Assembly: GCA_902535565.1 (NCBI GenBank)
Contig: CACAUH010000008.1
Coordinates: 1-31,895 of the forward strand
Origin: an uncultured Bacteroidota bacterium
GTDB taxonomy: Bacteria > Bacteroidota > Bacteroidia > Flavobacteriales > UA16
Reading direction: 5' to 3'
DNA: 31,895 bases
In this document: positions 23,621 to 31,812 of the stretch, in pieces
Numbering within the stretch: the first letter of the stretch is position 1
How the letters are laid out: every line of letters starts with the position of its first letter
Translations under genes and position numbers: made by a program
Notes under the pieces: model-generated
The model's input: the letters and a program-made list of their open reading frames with translations, nothing else
The model's database searches: none
What the model was told of the DNA's origin: nothing

Positions 23621-25156
23621 TCAAGAAAACAAGGTGGACCAACCAACGCGCTCAGCAACACGCGCTGACAGCTCGGCAATGGGAACCCGGACCTGCTCCA
23701 TGGTGTCTCTGTCCCTGAGGGTCACTGCGTTGTCCTGGAGTGTGTCGTGATCGATGGTGATGCAAAGCGGTGTTCCGATGGCGTCCTGGCGGCGGTAGCG
23801 GCGTCCGATGGCGTCCTTCTCATCGTACTGAACACTGTGGTCCAGCTTGAGCAGGTTCATAATCTCTCGCGCCTTCTCAGGCAGCCCGTCCTTCTTGATT
23901 AGGGGCAACACGGCGAGCTTGACCGGAGCAAGGGCCGCTGGGATTCGCATCACCGTGCGCTCGGAACCGTCTTCCAGCGTCTCCACGCGAAGCGCATGAG
24001 ACAAGACAGCAAGGAACATCCGGTCGAGGCCGATGGACGTCTCCACCACATAAGGCACATAACTCTCCTCCTTCTCGGGGTCATAGAACCGCAACTTCTT
24101 TCCGCTGTGCTCCTCATGGGCGGACAGGTCAAAGTCCGTGCGGCTGTGTATGCCTTCCAATTCCTTGAATCCCATTGGAAAATTGAACTCAATGTCGCAT
24201 GCTGCGTCAGCATAGTGCGCCAGCTTGAGGTGGTCGTGGAAGCGATAGGCATCATCCCCCATGCCCAAGGCCTTGTGCCATTTAATCCGCGCCTCTTTCC
24301 AGTATTCATACCACTCGCCTTGTGCGCCAGGCGAGACGAAAAACTGCATCTCCATCTGCTCGAATTCACGCATCCGGAAAATGAATTGGCGGGCGATAAT
24401 CTCGTTTCGGAACGCCTTGCCAATCTGCGCAATGCCGAACGGCAACTTCATCCGGCCCGATTTCTGCACATTGAGGAAATTCACAAAGATGCCTTGGGCG
24501 GTTTCCGGACGGAGGTAAATCACACCTGCATCACCGCTGACCGCACCGAGTTCCGTCTTGAACATCAGGTTGAACTGACGAACATCCGTCCAGTTGGCCG
24601 ACCCGGTTTCCGGGTCCTTGATCCCCAAGTCGACAATGAGCTGCTTGACCGCATCGAGGTCCTCAGCATCCATGGCGGTCTTAAAACGGCCATTGATGTC
24701 GTCAATTTCTGCCTTTCGGCGAACACAGTTTCCATTGGTGGCGAGAAACTGCTCCTTGTCGAAGGCATCGCCAAACCGCTTTTGTGCCTTGGCGACATCC
24801 TTGGCAATCTTGGCCTCAATCTTGGCGACGTGGTCCTCGATTAACACGTCCGCCCGATAGCGCTTTTTGCTGTCCTTGTTGTCGATCAACGGGTCATTGA
24901 ACGCATCAACATGGCCCGACGCTTTCCACGTTGTGGGGTGCATGAAAATGCTTGCATCCAAGCCAACAATGTTCTCGTGCATGCGCACCATCGCCGTCCA
25001 CCAATACGCCTTGATGTTGTTCTTGAGCTCGACCCCCAGCTGGCCATAATCGTATGCAGCACTGAGGCCATCGTAGATGTCGCTGGAGGGGAAAACGAAG
25101 CCGTATTCTTTGGCGTGTCCAATCACGCGCTTGAGGTGGTCGTCCTGTTGGGCCAT
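23621..25156 (-). CDS. glyS: Glycine--tRNA ligase, dimeric (alpha2) type
   Basis: This class II synthetase charges tRNA-Gly. The 511-residue protein is the single-chain eukaryote/archaea-like type rather than the alpha/beta form. It shows AKEYGFVFPSSDIYDGL and YDYGQLGVELKNNI at the start, VIYLRPETAQGIFVNF, motif 2 GKAFRNEI, FRMREFEQMEMQFF, and motif 3 ETSIGLDRMFLA. The C-terminal anticodon-binding domain begins at about APVKLAVLPL and ends with the short block YRRQDAIGTPLCITID. ATG 25156 (MAQQDDHLKR) was chosen over an upstream ATG at 25201 because it matches the family start and leaves room for the promoter. It heads the glyS-pgk-GH81 series. Confidence 0.97.
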   Translation of the reverse strand: MAQQDDHLKRVIGHAKEYGFVFPSSDIYDGLSAAYDYGQLGVELKNNIKAYWWTAMVRMHENIVGLDASIFMHPTTWKASGHVDAFNDPLIDNKDSKKRYRADVLIEDHVAKIEAKIAKDVAKAQKRFGDAFDKEQFLATNGNCVRRKAEIDDINGRFKTAMDAEDLDAVKQLIVDLGIKDPETGSANWTDVRQFNLMFKTELGAVSGDAGVIYLRPETAQGIFVNFLNVQKSGRMKLPFGIAQIGKAFRNEIIARQFIFRMREFEQMEMQFFVSPGAQGEWYEYWKEARIKWHKALGMGDDAYRFHDHLKLAHYADAACDIEFNFPMGFKELEGIHSRTDFDLSAHEEHSGKKLRFYDPEKEESYVPYVVETSIGLDRMFLAVLSHALRVETLEDGSERTVMRIPAALAPVKLAVLPLIKKDGLPEKAREIMNLLKLDHSVQYDEKDAIGRRYRRQDAIGTPLCITIDHDTLQDNAVTLRDRDTMEQVRVPIAELSARVAERVGWSTLFS

Positions 25157-25213
25157 GGTCAGTGTGTGGGCAAATGGGAATGAATTAGGTGAGCAGTGCA
25201 CCCGTCAGGGCTG

Positions 25214-25221
25214 CAAAAATA
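25214..25221 (-). promoter_or_regulatory. Putative -7 box of the glyS promoter
   Basis: On the minus strand TATTTTTG matches TAnnTTTG exactly and lies 57 bases before the glyS ATG, giving a leader of roughly 50 bases. The rest of the 173-base divergent gap to 25330 shows no other clear element. Confidence 0.42.
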
Positions 25222-25329
25222 GGCGTTTCAAAAGCGTTTACCCCCGTTTGGTCTTGCCCACAGACGATGTGGAATGGAAAGTAATGGCCCTGTGGCCGCA
25301 ACGAATCCCTTTCCGAACTTGTTCGATAG

Positions 25330-28300
25330 ATGATGCGTTCCCCGCTGACCATACTTTTTCTGACCGCAGGGGTCATGTCCGCGCAGGTGCGGTTCGTTCC
25401 CAATGAAGGCCAGTGGGAAGACCACATACAGCATCGCACTGAAGTCATCGGTGGCGGGGTTCAAATCGAATCAAAGGGGTGGACGTGCTGGCAATGGGCG
25501 CCGGACACATCCGTTGAAGAAGATCACCCCTCGGGCTGCCGCAAAGGCATTGTATGGCATGCCCATTGGGTTGATGCAAACCCGATGGGGTCGACAGAAT
25601 GGGACCGAAGTGGTTTGGCCTCAGACCGCCAACACTTCTACTTGTCTGACGACCCGTCGCGGTGGGCAGAACATGTGCAACCTGCTGCCATGATCAAAAC
25701 CGAAAACGTCTGGCCTGGAGTCCGGCTTCGATGGCGCGGCACACGCCAAGGCCGGGCCGCCTTCGAGTTCACGGTGGAACCGGGCGCCGACCCAGCGAAA
25801 ATCAGCTGGCACTACAGCGGGGTCCAACCCAGCATCGGCCCAAGGGGAGAACTACAACTCACCCATTCACTGCACAACAGAAGTGCAGATTTCTGGGCTG
25901 AGTTGGCGGCCCCATTCGCCTTTCAGTTAAGTGATGACGGCACCCTTGAAACCGTGGACTGCCACTATCAGCTGACAAACGGTGACGTGCGCTTCTCGCT
26001 CGGAGAATACGACCAGCAACGGCCGCTCATCATCGACCCTGAAATCACCTTCTCCACCTTCGCGGGAAGCACAGGTGACAACTTTGGGACCACGGCCAGC
26101 AACGGTCCTGGAGGCGCCCTTGTCGGAGGAACTGTGGCCTTTGCTCCCGGATACCCGACCACCCCCGACGCCATAGAGGCAACCATGGACGTCTTTGCGG
26201 ATGGCGTGAGCCACACCGCCGTTACCGTTTTCAGCGCCGACGGGTCCAACCTCTTGTACAGCACCTACCTCGGAGGAAGCCGCGCCGACATCCCGCACAG
26301 CCTGGCTTACAACGAAACCTGGGGGCAAATCGCCTTGTTCGGCACCACCGGGTCCACGGACTTCCCGACCACACCCGGCACATTCCAAACCGACTTCAAC
26401 ACCGGGCCCGCAGTGGACATCACAATCTATGGTGTGGACCCCCAGCCCAATGGACTCGACTGTTATCTGTTGACCCTCGACGGTGACGACTTCACGCTGA
26501 ACGCCTCGACGTTCTTTGGCGGATCCGGCATCGACGGGCTCAACAATGCCGGTGGCCTGCGCGCCAATTTTGGAGACTTTTACCGGGGGCAAATCGACAT
26601 CGGACCAAACGGCAGCCTTTGGATCGCCACCACCACCACATCGACAGACCTACTTATGCCCGGCAGTCCAGCCAATGCAGGCGCTCACGACGCCCTCATC
26701 GCCGGTTTTTCCTCCGACCTCTCCAACCTCCTGTGCGGGCGCACGTTTGGAGGCTCCGCCAGTGATGCCGCCTACAGCATCGAAGTCTCACCGGACAACA
26801 GCTTTGGCAATTTGGACAACCTACAGGTTCTCGTCGGAGGGGGCAGTCTGTCCTCCAATCTCCCCCTTCCCAGCGGCTCCATACAACCCGCGCCACAGGG
26901 GAACACAGAAGGATGGATCGCGCAATTCAACGCCTCGGCCAACAACCTGACCGCACAGTTTGGAACCTACCATGGGCTCGCCGACTACGACCAAGTCTAC
27001 TTCGTTCAGCGCGACGGCGCTGGTCGGCCCTATGCTTATGGTCAAGCAAGAGGCGGCATGCCCGTCATCGGTGATGTTTACTCAAACCCAGGCAGCGGTC
27101 AATACATCACGTGCTTCCTGCCGGACATGAGTGACATTGAATGGCAAACCGTCATTGGAACCGGATCCACCACCATCGACCTCAGCCCAACCGCCTTTTT
27201 GGTCAGCGAATGCGAACAGGTCTACATCAGCGGGTGGGGCGGAGAAACCAATGGAACGGGAGGGACCGCGGACGTCGCGGGCAGCACCACTTTCGGCCTC
27301 CCCACCACCGACAACCCCTTCCAGGCCGGCACAGACGGCAGCGATTTCTACCTCGCTGTCCTGTCTCCCAACGCTGAAGACCTCGTCTACGCCACCTTTT
27401 TTGGCGGCCCTTTTGCCAATGAGCACGTGGATGGCGGCTCTTCCAGATTTGACCAAAATGGGACCGTATACCAAGCCGTTTGCGCGGGTTGTGGCGGCAT
27501 GAATGACTTCCCTTCCACCGACAATGCCTGGAGTCCCGACAACCCAAGTCCCAACTGCAACATGGGGGTGTTCAAATTCGATCTGGGGAAACTCAACGCC
27601 GACATTGAAATCGATGGACCGGATCAATTCTGTCAGGGAGAGAGCGTACAATTCGAGAACAACACAGCCGGGCCGGCCGCCTTTACGTGGGACTTTGGCG
27701 ACGCCACCTTCAGCAATGAGGTCGCTCCCCTCCACCTTTATGGCCTCAATGGCGTCTTCGAAGTGGAGGTCATTGCCGAGGACACCACAGGATGCCTCGA
27801 ACCAGACACCGCCTTTGTAACGGTCACCATCGCGCCCAATGCCGACCCACAAGTCCCCCCGGTGGACGCACTTTGCATCGGTGAATCCGTGCAGCTTGAA
27901 GGGTCTGGAAACGGCACGCTGAGCTGGTTCCCAGCAGCGGGCCTCTCGGCGGTCAACATTGCCGATCCCATCGCCAATCCCGAAGCCACGACGACGTACA
28001 CCCTAACCGATGTCACCCTCTGCGGCACCGAGTCCATTGAAATCACCGTGGTGGTGGTAGACATGGCAACTGAAATCAACGGAGACCTTCAAATCTGCCT
28101 TGGAGACGGGGCTCCCCTCGCCGTCACAAGCCCACAACCAGAAGCCGCCGAGTGGGATTACAACTGGCAGCCCATCAACTGGCTCTCAGACCCAGATTCC
28201 CCAGACCCAGTTGCTTCCCCGATAGAAACCACAACCTACACGGTTGCGATCACCACACCGGAAGGGTGCCAACGGTTCCACGAGGTCACCGTCTCTGTCG

Positions 28301-29355
28301 TTCCCGGCGCACCAGGAAACAACCTATACCCCGACGTCCCGCTCTGCATTGGCCAGTCTGTCCAACTGCAAGCCGCCGACGGCAGCACATGGTCTTGGTA
28401 TCCAACCACAGGCCTGAACAACCCTGCAAGCCAAACTCCATATGCAACGCCACAAGAAACCACGACCTACACTGTCACCATCACCAACCTGTGCGGAGAG
28501 GGAACCGATGAAGTCACCGTCGAACTTATCGTCCCCGAAGCCTTCGTAGACCCCGGTGGCTCGGTATGCGCAGGCGAACCTTTCTCTGTATCAGCCACGG
28601 GCGGCGTTACCTACCAATGGGTTCCCGGCGCCCTTGTGACCAATCCGTCAGCCGCACAAACCACAGTGGTCACGGAAACTTCACAGACCTTCACCGCCTA
28701 TGTCACCGATTCGGACGGTTGCGTGGCATCCGCCGAGGTCGACGTCCTCATCTGGCCTCGTCCAACCGTGGAGGCGGGTCCAGACCAGCGCCAAGAATGG
28801 CTCGAACCCACCTTCCTCTATGGGTCTGTGAATAGCAGTCCCATCGATTCACTCTGGTGGAGCCCCTCAGACCCCCTCTCCTGCGATGCCTGCCTCACCC
28901 CCGAGGTCTTGCTGCAAGAAGACGGCATCTTCACCCTCCACGTCATCGACACCAATGGCTGCCAGTCGGCCGATAGGGTTCAGGTCGAATTCATCTACCC
29001 GGTCTACGTGCCCACTGCCTTCACTCCAGATGGCGATGGCCTCAACGATGGGTGGCGTCCAGAAAGCCAGTGGCTCAACGGCACAGGGACCTATCTGCAG
29101 GGCCTTCCGAACGCAACTTTAGTGCCTGGCTATCGCCTTGAAGTTTGGGACCGGTGGGGACAATGCATCTGGGCAACAGAAGACCCTCGTGCGTATTGGA
29201 CTGGCGGCATCGGGGGGCCTGGAACCGCCTCCGGCACCGGTGGAATCGGAGAGGGCAAACACCTTGCCATGCCAGGCGTCTACACTTGGGTCATGCACTA
29301 CCCCACAAGCAAAGGCCGAGAACGCCAAACAGGGAAGGTCTCACTGGTCCGATAA
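25330..29355 (+). CDS. Giant secreted surface protein with T9SS type B (gliding-associated) C-terminal domain
   Basis: This is a 1341-residue protein with a signal peptide (..LTAGVMSAQ; ATG ATG start). Residues ~20-235 (VRFVPNEGQWEDHI to LIIDPEITFSTFAG) are the N-terminal domain commonly found on Bacteroidota beta-propeller surface proteins. About 240-750 holds bead-like propeller repeats with blocks such as LLYSTYLGGS, ASTFFGGSG and LVYATFFGGP. A PKD domain follows at ~757-835 (FTWDFGDATFSNEVAP, HLYGLNGVFEVEV). Then come Ig-like modules with a repeated TTTYT strand, and from about 1227 the type B sorting domain VPTAFTPDGDGLNDGW to the end (VYTWVMHY, GKVSLVR). It should be exported by Sec and T9SS and displayed on or released from the cell. 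Its role is probably adhesive or structural; no catalytic motif was seen. No por, gld or spr gene is nearby. Confidence 0.92.
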   Translation: MMRSPLTILFLTAGVMSAQVRFVPNEGQWEDHIQHRTEVIGGGVQIESKGWTCWQWAPDTSVEEDHPSGCRKGIVWHAHWVDANPMGSTEWDRSGLASDRQHFYLSDDPSRWAEHVQPAAMIKTENVWPGVRLRWRGTRQGRAAFEFTVEPGADPAKISWHYSGVQPSIGPRGELQLTHSLHNRSADFWAELAAPFAFQLSDDGTLETVDCHYQLTNGDVRFSLGEYDQQRPLIIDPEITFSTFAGSTGDNFGTTASNGPGGALVGGTVAFAPGYPTTPDAIEATMDVFADGVSHTAVTVFSADGSNLLYSTYLGGSRADIPHSLAYNETWGQIALFGTTGSTDFPTTPGTFQTDFNTGPAVDITIYGVDPQPNGLDCYLLTLDGDDFTLNASTFFGGSGIDGLNNAGGLRANFGDFYRGQIDIGPNGSLWIATTTTSTDLLMPGSPANAGAHDALIAGFSSDLSNLLCGRTFGGSASDAAYSIEVSPDNSFGNLDNLQVLVGGGSLSSNLPLPSGSIQPAPQGNTEGWIAQFNASANNLTAQFGTYHGLADYDQVYFVQRDGAGRPYAYGQARGGMPVIGDVYSNPGSGQYITCFLPDMSDIEWQTVIGTGSTTIDLSPTAFLVSECEQVYISGWGGETNGTGGTADVAGSTTFGLPTTDNPFQAGTDGSDFYLAVLSPNAEDLVYATFFGGPFANEHVDGGSSRFDQNGTVYQAVCAGCGGMNDFPSTDNAWSPDNPSPNCNMGVFKFDLGKLNADIEIDGPDQFCQGESVQFENNTAGPAAFTWDFGDATFSNEVAPLHLYGLNGVFEVEVIAEDTTGCLEPDTAFVTVTIAPNADPQVPPVDALCIGESVQLEGSGNGTLSWFPAAGLSAVNIADPIANPEATTTYTLTDVTLCGTESIEITVVVVDMATEINGDLQICLGDGAPLAVTSPQPEAAEWDYNWQPINWLSDPDSPDPVASPIETTTYTVAITTPEGCQRFHEVTVSVVPGAPGNNLYPDVPLCIGQSVQLQAADGSTWSWYPTTGLNNPASQTPYATPQETTTYTVTITNLCGEGTDEVTVELIVPEAFVDPGGSVCAGEPFSVSATGGVTYQWVPGALVTNPSAAQTTVVTETSQTFTAYVTDSDGCVASAEVDVLIWPRPTVEAGPDQRQEWLEPTFLYGSVNSSPIDSLWWSPSDPLSCDACLTPEVLLQEDGIFTLHVIDTNGCQSADRVQVEFIYPVYVPTAFTPDGDGLNDGWRPESQWLNGTGTYLQGLPNATLVPGYRLEVWDRWGQCIWATEDPRAYWTGGIGGPGTASGTGGIGEGKHLAMPGVYTWVMHYPTSKGRERQTGKVSLVR
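27860..28510 (+). repeat. Repeated Ig-like modules encoded in the surface-protein gene
   Basis: Three modules of about 77-81 residues share a (V/I/L)C.G(E/D/Q) opening, a W.P strand and a closing TTTYT strand, with E885, E966 and E1043 at matching positions. The DNA around GAAACCAC(A/G)ACCTACAC is almost identical in the last two, suggesting internal duplication. Confidence 0.7.
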
Positions 29356-29368
29356 AACAACCCAAACC

Positions 29369-29384
29369 TTTCCGAGTGCGGAAA
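29369..29384. terminator. Small hairpin between convergent genes
   Basis: TTTCCG-AGTG-CGGAAA, a 6-bp stem with a four-base loop, fills the 30-base gap between the surface-protein stop and the coiled-coil gene stop. There is no long T-run on either side; it may serve both transcripts weakly. Confidence 0.4.
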
Positions 29385-29385
29385 A

Positions 29386-30258
29386 TCAACGCAAAATGAG
29401 ATCGGTCGTGGCAATGCGCTCGCCACCATCCACAAGGTGCACAGTATATACCCCTTCGACAAAGGGCGCTGCCGCCGTGAAGAAAATGCACGCCTCCATG
29501 CGCTCTCCGTTATACTCTATCGATCGGGCCGCAGAAGCAGGGGTGCCGCCAGCCATGGCCACTGGTGATCGGTCCCCCGGAGGCAATAAACGCCCTTCCG
29601 GGTCCAGCACCTCAAGGAATAGGGTGCGCTCCCCCTTTTCGGCAATGCGATTTTCCATCAGCGTAAAGCAGGTCTTGATCATCTCAGCGCGCTTTGCACG
29701 AGACGTCGCGCGCTGTGAGCCATTGGAAGCGACCCGTATGGCAGTGGGAGCAAGGTCCATCGCCTGGAGGGTGCGGCCGGCTTCAATAATGCCCTCCATG
29801 TTCTCCTGTCGACGCTGGAGATCCGAATTGCGCTCCTCAATGTCGCTTACCTGCTGTGCCATGGCATCTCGCTCGGTCTGCAGCGCAATGTTGGCTTGGT
29901 TCAAACTGTCTATGGTCACCACATAACCCTGCATGATTCGCCGCAATGTTTCCGCTTCTTTCTTGAGCTTGGATACGCTGTAATTCCGGTCGCGCACCTT
30001 TTTTATCAATCCCTCGATCTCACTTCGCTGAGCCGACATCTCAGCCATCATTAACCCGTTCTCCGTACGAAGGGTGTCGTAACTGAACCGAAGGCGCTGC
30101 AAGTCAAGCTCCAATGTCTCACGTTGAAGGTTACCCTCTACAATTTGACCCGACTGCTCCTCAATGGTGTCGCCCTGCTGGGAGACCTGATACCCAAGAT
30201 ATCCGGCCGTAAGGGCCAGTGCAACAATGATGATGAGGTAGACCGAACGTTGTTCCAT
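29386..30258 (-). CDS. Single-pass membrane protein with long coiled coil, function unknown
   Basis: The 290-residue protein starts MEQRSVYLIIIVALALTAGYLGYQV, giving one N-terminal transmembrane helix (about 5-25). A long heptad-patterned coiled coil follows (about 28-165; IEEQSGQIVEGNLQRETLEL, MSAQRSEIEGLIKKVRDR, ERDAMAQQVSDIEERNSDLQ). The C-terminal ~110 residues look like a compact beta domain (IKTCFTLMENRIAEKGERTL, FLEVLDPEGRLL, GVYTVHLVDGGERI). This arrangement recalls Bacteroidota proteins sometimes mislabelled as chromosome-partitioning proteins; no ATPase motif is present. It probably spans the inner membrane with the coil in the periplasm. ATG 30258 was chosen because the hydrophobic helix begins right after it; the same frame runs upstream into yraN but is not credible there. 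It lies 73 bases downstream of yraN. Confidence 0.78.
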   Translation of the reverse strand: MEQRSVYLIIIVALALTAGYLGYQVSQQGDTIEEQSGQIVEGNLQRETLELDLQRLRFSYDTLRTENGLMMAEMSAQRSEIEGLIKKVRDRNYSVSKLKKEAETLRRIMQGYVVTIDSLNQANIALQTERDAMAQQVSDIEERNSDLQRRQENMEGIIEAGRTLQAMDLAPTAIRVASNGSQRATSRAKRAEMIKTCFTLMENRIAEKGERTLFLEVLDPEGRLLPPGDRSPVAMAGGTPASAARSIEYNGERMEACIFFTAAAPFVEGVYTVHLVDGGERIATTDLILR

Positions 30259-30331
30259 ACACCGAAAGAACGGCGAATTACATCCGTTTCGCACGCAAGC
30301 CCCGGACAATCCCCACATATCTTCGTGCGTT

Positions 30332-30709
30332 TCAACGGCCCGGCAGCAAGGGGTAGAACGCACTTTCGGTATGCAAAATCCGATGGCCATACCGATTGCG
30401 GAGTATGGCCACGACATCAAATCGTACCTCCAGACTTTGGTCCGGGTGGCGTGAGAGAAACACCCTCGCCGCCCGAATGAGGCGGCCCTGCTGAGTCCGA
30501 GAGACCATTCTGTGCCAATCCGCCTGAACAGGCTCGGTCCTGGTCTTGACCTCCACAATGACCAACCAAGGGCCATCGCGAACGATCAAATCCACCTCAA
30601 ACTGTCCAATGCGCCAGTTGGTGGCCAGCACTTCCCACCCTTTCCGAATGACGTGTTCCAAAGCAACCCGCTCACCCCATCGTCCAAGTCCTTGACGTTG
30701 TGTTTCCAT
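30332..30709 (-). CDS. yraN: YraN / UPF0102 family endonuclease-like protein
   Basis: This 125-residue protein belongs to the UPF0102 family, which has a restriction-endonuclease-like fold and has no settled role. The opening GRWGERVALEHVIRKGWEVLATNWR matches the conserved G..GE..A...L...G...L..N.R. The nuclease-type residues are present: Glu and Asp in QFEVDLIVRD, and Glu and Lys in VIVEVKTR. FDVVAIL completes the usual set. The length is typical. It is divergent from the secreted protein gene at 30761 (51-base gap) and upstream of the coiled-coil gene on the same strand. In other bacteria this family often lies near rnhB or rsmI; neither is visible here. Confidence 0.92.
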   Translation of the reverse strand: METQRQGLGRWGERVALEHVIRKGWEVLATNWRIGQFEVDLIVRDGPWLVIVEVKTRTEPVQADWHRMVSRTQQGRLIRAARVFLSRHPDQSLEVRFDVVAILRNRYGHRILHTESAFYPLLPGR

Positions 30710-30745
30710 GCTGCCAACATCGCCTGTTCAGGCCACTCACCATGC

Positions 30746-30753
30746 TACTTTTG
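30746..30753 (+). promoter_or_regulatory. Putative -7 box of the secreted barrel-like gene
   Basis: TACTTTTG is an exact TAnnTTTG match and ends seven bases before ATG 30761. The mRNA would be leaderless or nearly so. Confidence 0.45.
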
Positions 30754-30760
30754 TCTGTCC

Positions 30761-31765
30761 ATGTGTCGCTGTCGTCAAGCAATTCGCCACCGTTTTCAAG
30801 CCTGTGTTCCAGCCCTGCTGATTCTGGCGGGAACCCCAACGTTGGCCCAGCCCGGAAGCCCAACCATGGAGCGCGCCATAGGCTACGTCCAAGCACCAAA
30901 AGGCAATGCCAGGTGGTACGCGCACTGGGGATACCACCGCGCCGAATACGGCAAAACGGACCTGCGCCTCATAGGCCCGGGCATCGACCTTACCCTTCAC
31001 GACGTCCGGGCCACCGACATGCCGACCCAATTCGACCCAGCAATCCACCTCAACCCCGCGGCCTTCACCCATCCCCAATTCAACGCCAGAATCGGCCACC
31101 GGGTTCACAGTGGAAACAACCTGCCCGGCGCGACTTGGCTCAGTTTGGGCTGGGACCATTTAAAGTTCAAAATCCCGAACACTGTTCATCGTGTCAGTGG
31201 CGTCATCGACAGCCTCACGTATCAAGCGTCCCCTTTCAACTGGTCATCTCAGGAGTTCAACTTCGAACATTCTGATGGCATGAACTTCATCCGGTTGGCC
31301 ATCGAACGCGACATTGAATTTGGCCGCTCAAGCCGCACCAGGCAGACCTGGGACACCGCCAATCGAAAATGGCGGTTTGGCGTCCAAGGAGCTGCCTGCC
31401 TTGGAGTGGTTGTGTGTGCCACGGATGTTCGCTGGATGGGAACCAGAACAAAACACGTTTGGCATATCAGTGGCTGGGGTGGAAGCGCCATTGCAGGCGG
31501 ATGGGTTCAGTTCGGCCCATTGCGCGCCCTTGTTCGCATTCAGGCCGGTTGGCTCGAAATCGGCAACAGTCGGTTTTTGGCTTCGAATGACCCAAGCGGG
31601 GAAAACCCTGTGGTCAGCGAACCTCAAGCTGCCCTCCTCGACGAAAGTCGCGCCCGTCATGCCATGGCATTTCTCGAAAAAGGGGTGACTGTCGCCTATC
31701 TTTTTGGCAGGAGCGGGCGCCGGCCAGGTGTTGATGAGCGGATAAGGACCGCTCCAAGCCGTTGA
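30761..31765 (+). CDS. Secreted outer-membrane barrel-like protein, function unknown
   Basis: This 334-residue protein has a signal peptide (basic MCRCRQAIRHRF, hydrophobic VPALLILAG, cleavage after TPTLA). The body has alternating aromatic beta strands: WYAHWGYHRAEYGKTDLRL, IDLTLHDVRATDMP, FNARIGHRVHSG, WLSLGWDHLKFKI and FNFEHSDGMNFI. These blocks resemble a widespread but uncharacterised Bacteroidota outer-membrane family with WGYNRA, GVDHMKY and EHTDGLNY blocks (my recollection, not a search). The pattern suggests a barrel of about 12-14 strands, though the final strand is not typical: the C-terminus, GRRPGVDERIRTAPSR, is basic and non-aromatic. ATG 30761 was chosen because the signal peptide begins there and a promoter box sits just before it. 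The same frame is open further upstream but antisense to yraN. Confidence 0.75.
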   Translation: MCRCRQAIRHRFQACVPALLILAGTPTLAQPGSPTMERAIGYVQAPKGNARWYAHWGYHRAEYGKTDLRLIGPGIDLTLHDVRATDMPTQFDPAIHLNPAAFTHPQFNARIGHRVHSGNNLPGATWLSLGWDHLKFKIPNTVHRVSGVIDSLTYQASPFNWSSQEFNFEHSDGMNFIRLAIERDIEFGRSSRTRQTWDTANRKWRFGVQGAACLGVVVCATDVRWMGTRTKHVWHISGWGGSAIAGGWVQFGPLRALVRIQAGWLEIGNSRFLASNDPSGENPVVSEPQAALLDESRARHAMAFLEKGVTVAYLFGRSGRRPGVDERIRTAPSR

Positions 31766-31785
31766 GCCGCTGCACACCCTCGCCG

Positions 31786-31793
31786 TATCTTCG
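31786..31793 (+). promoter_or_regulatory. Possible -7 box before the right-edge gene
   Basis: TATCTTCG matches TAnnTTTG except for one base and ends 19 bases before ATG 31813. Confidence 0.3.
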
Positions 31794-31812
31794 TCCTTGA
31801 CCCTACGATTCC

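Noticed and set aside
30319..30326. TATCTTCG promoter-like box on the plus strand
   Set aside because: No plus-strand gene follows it closely; it falls in the yraN/coiled-coil gap, antisense to both genes, and is most likely chance.
30259..30576. Upstream extension of the coiled-coil protein into yraN
   Set aside because: The extra 106 residues look random (Trp/Arg/Cys rich) and overlap yraN out of frame; the hydrophobic helix starts right at ATG 30258.
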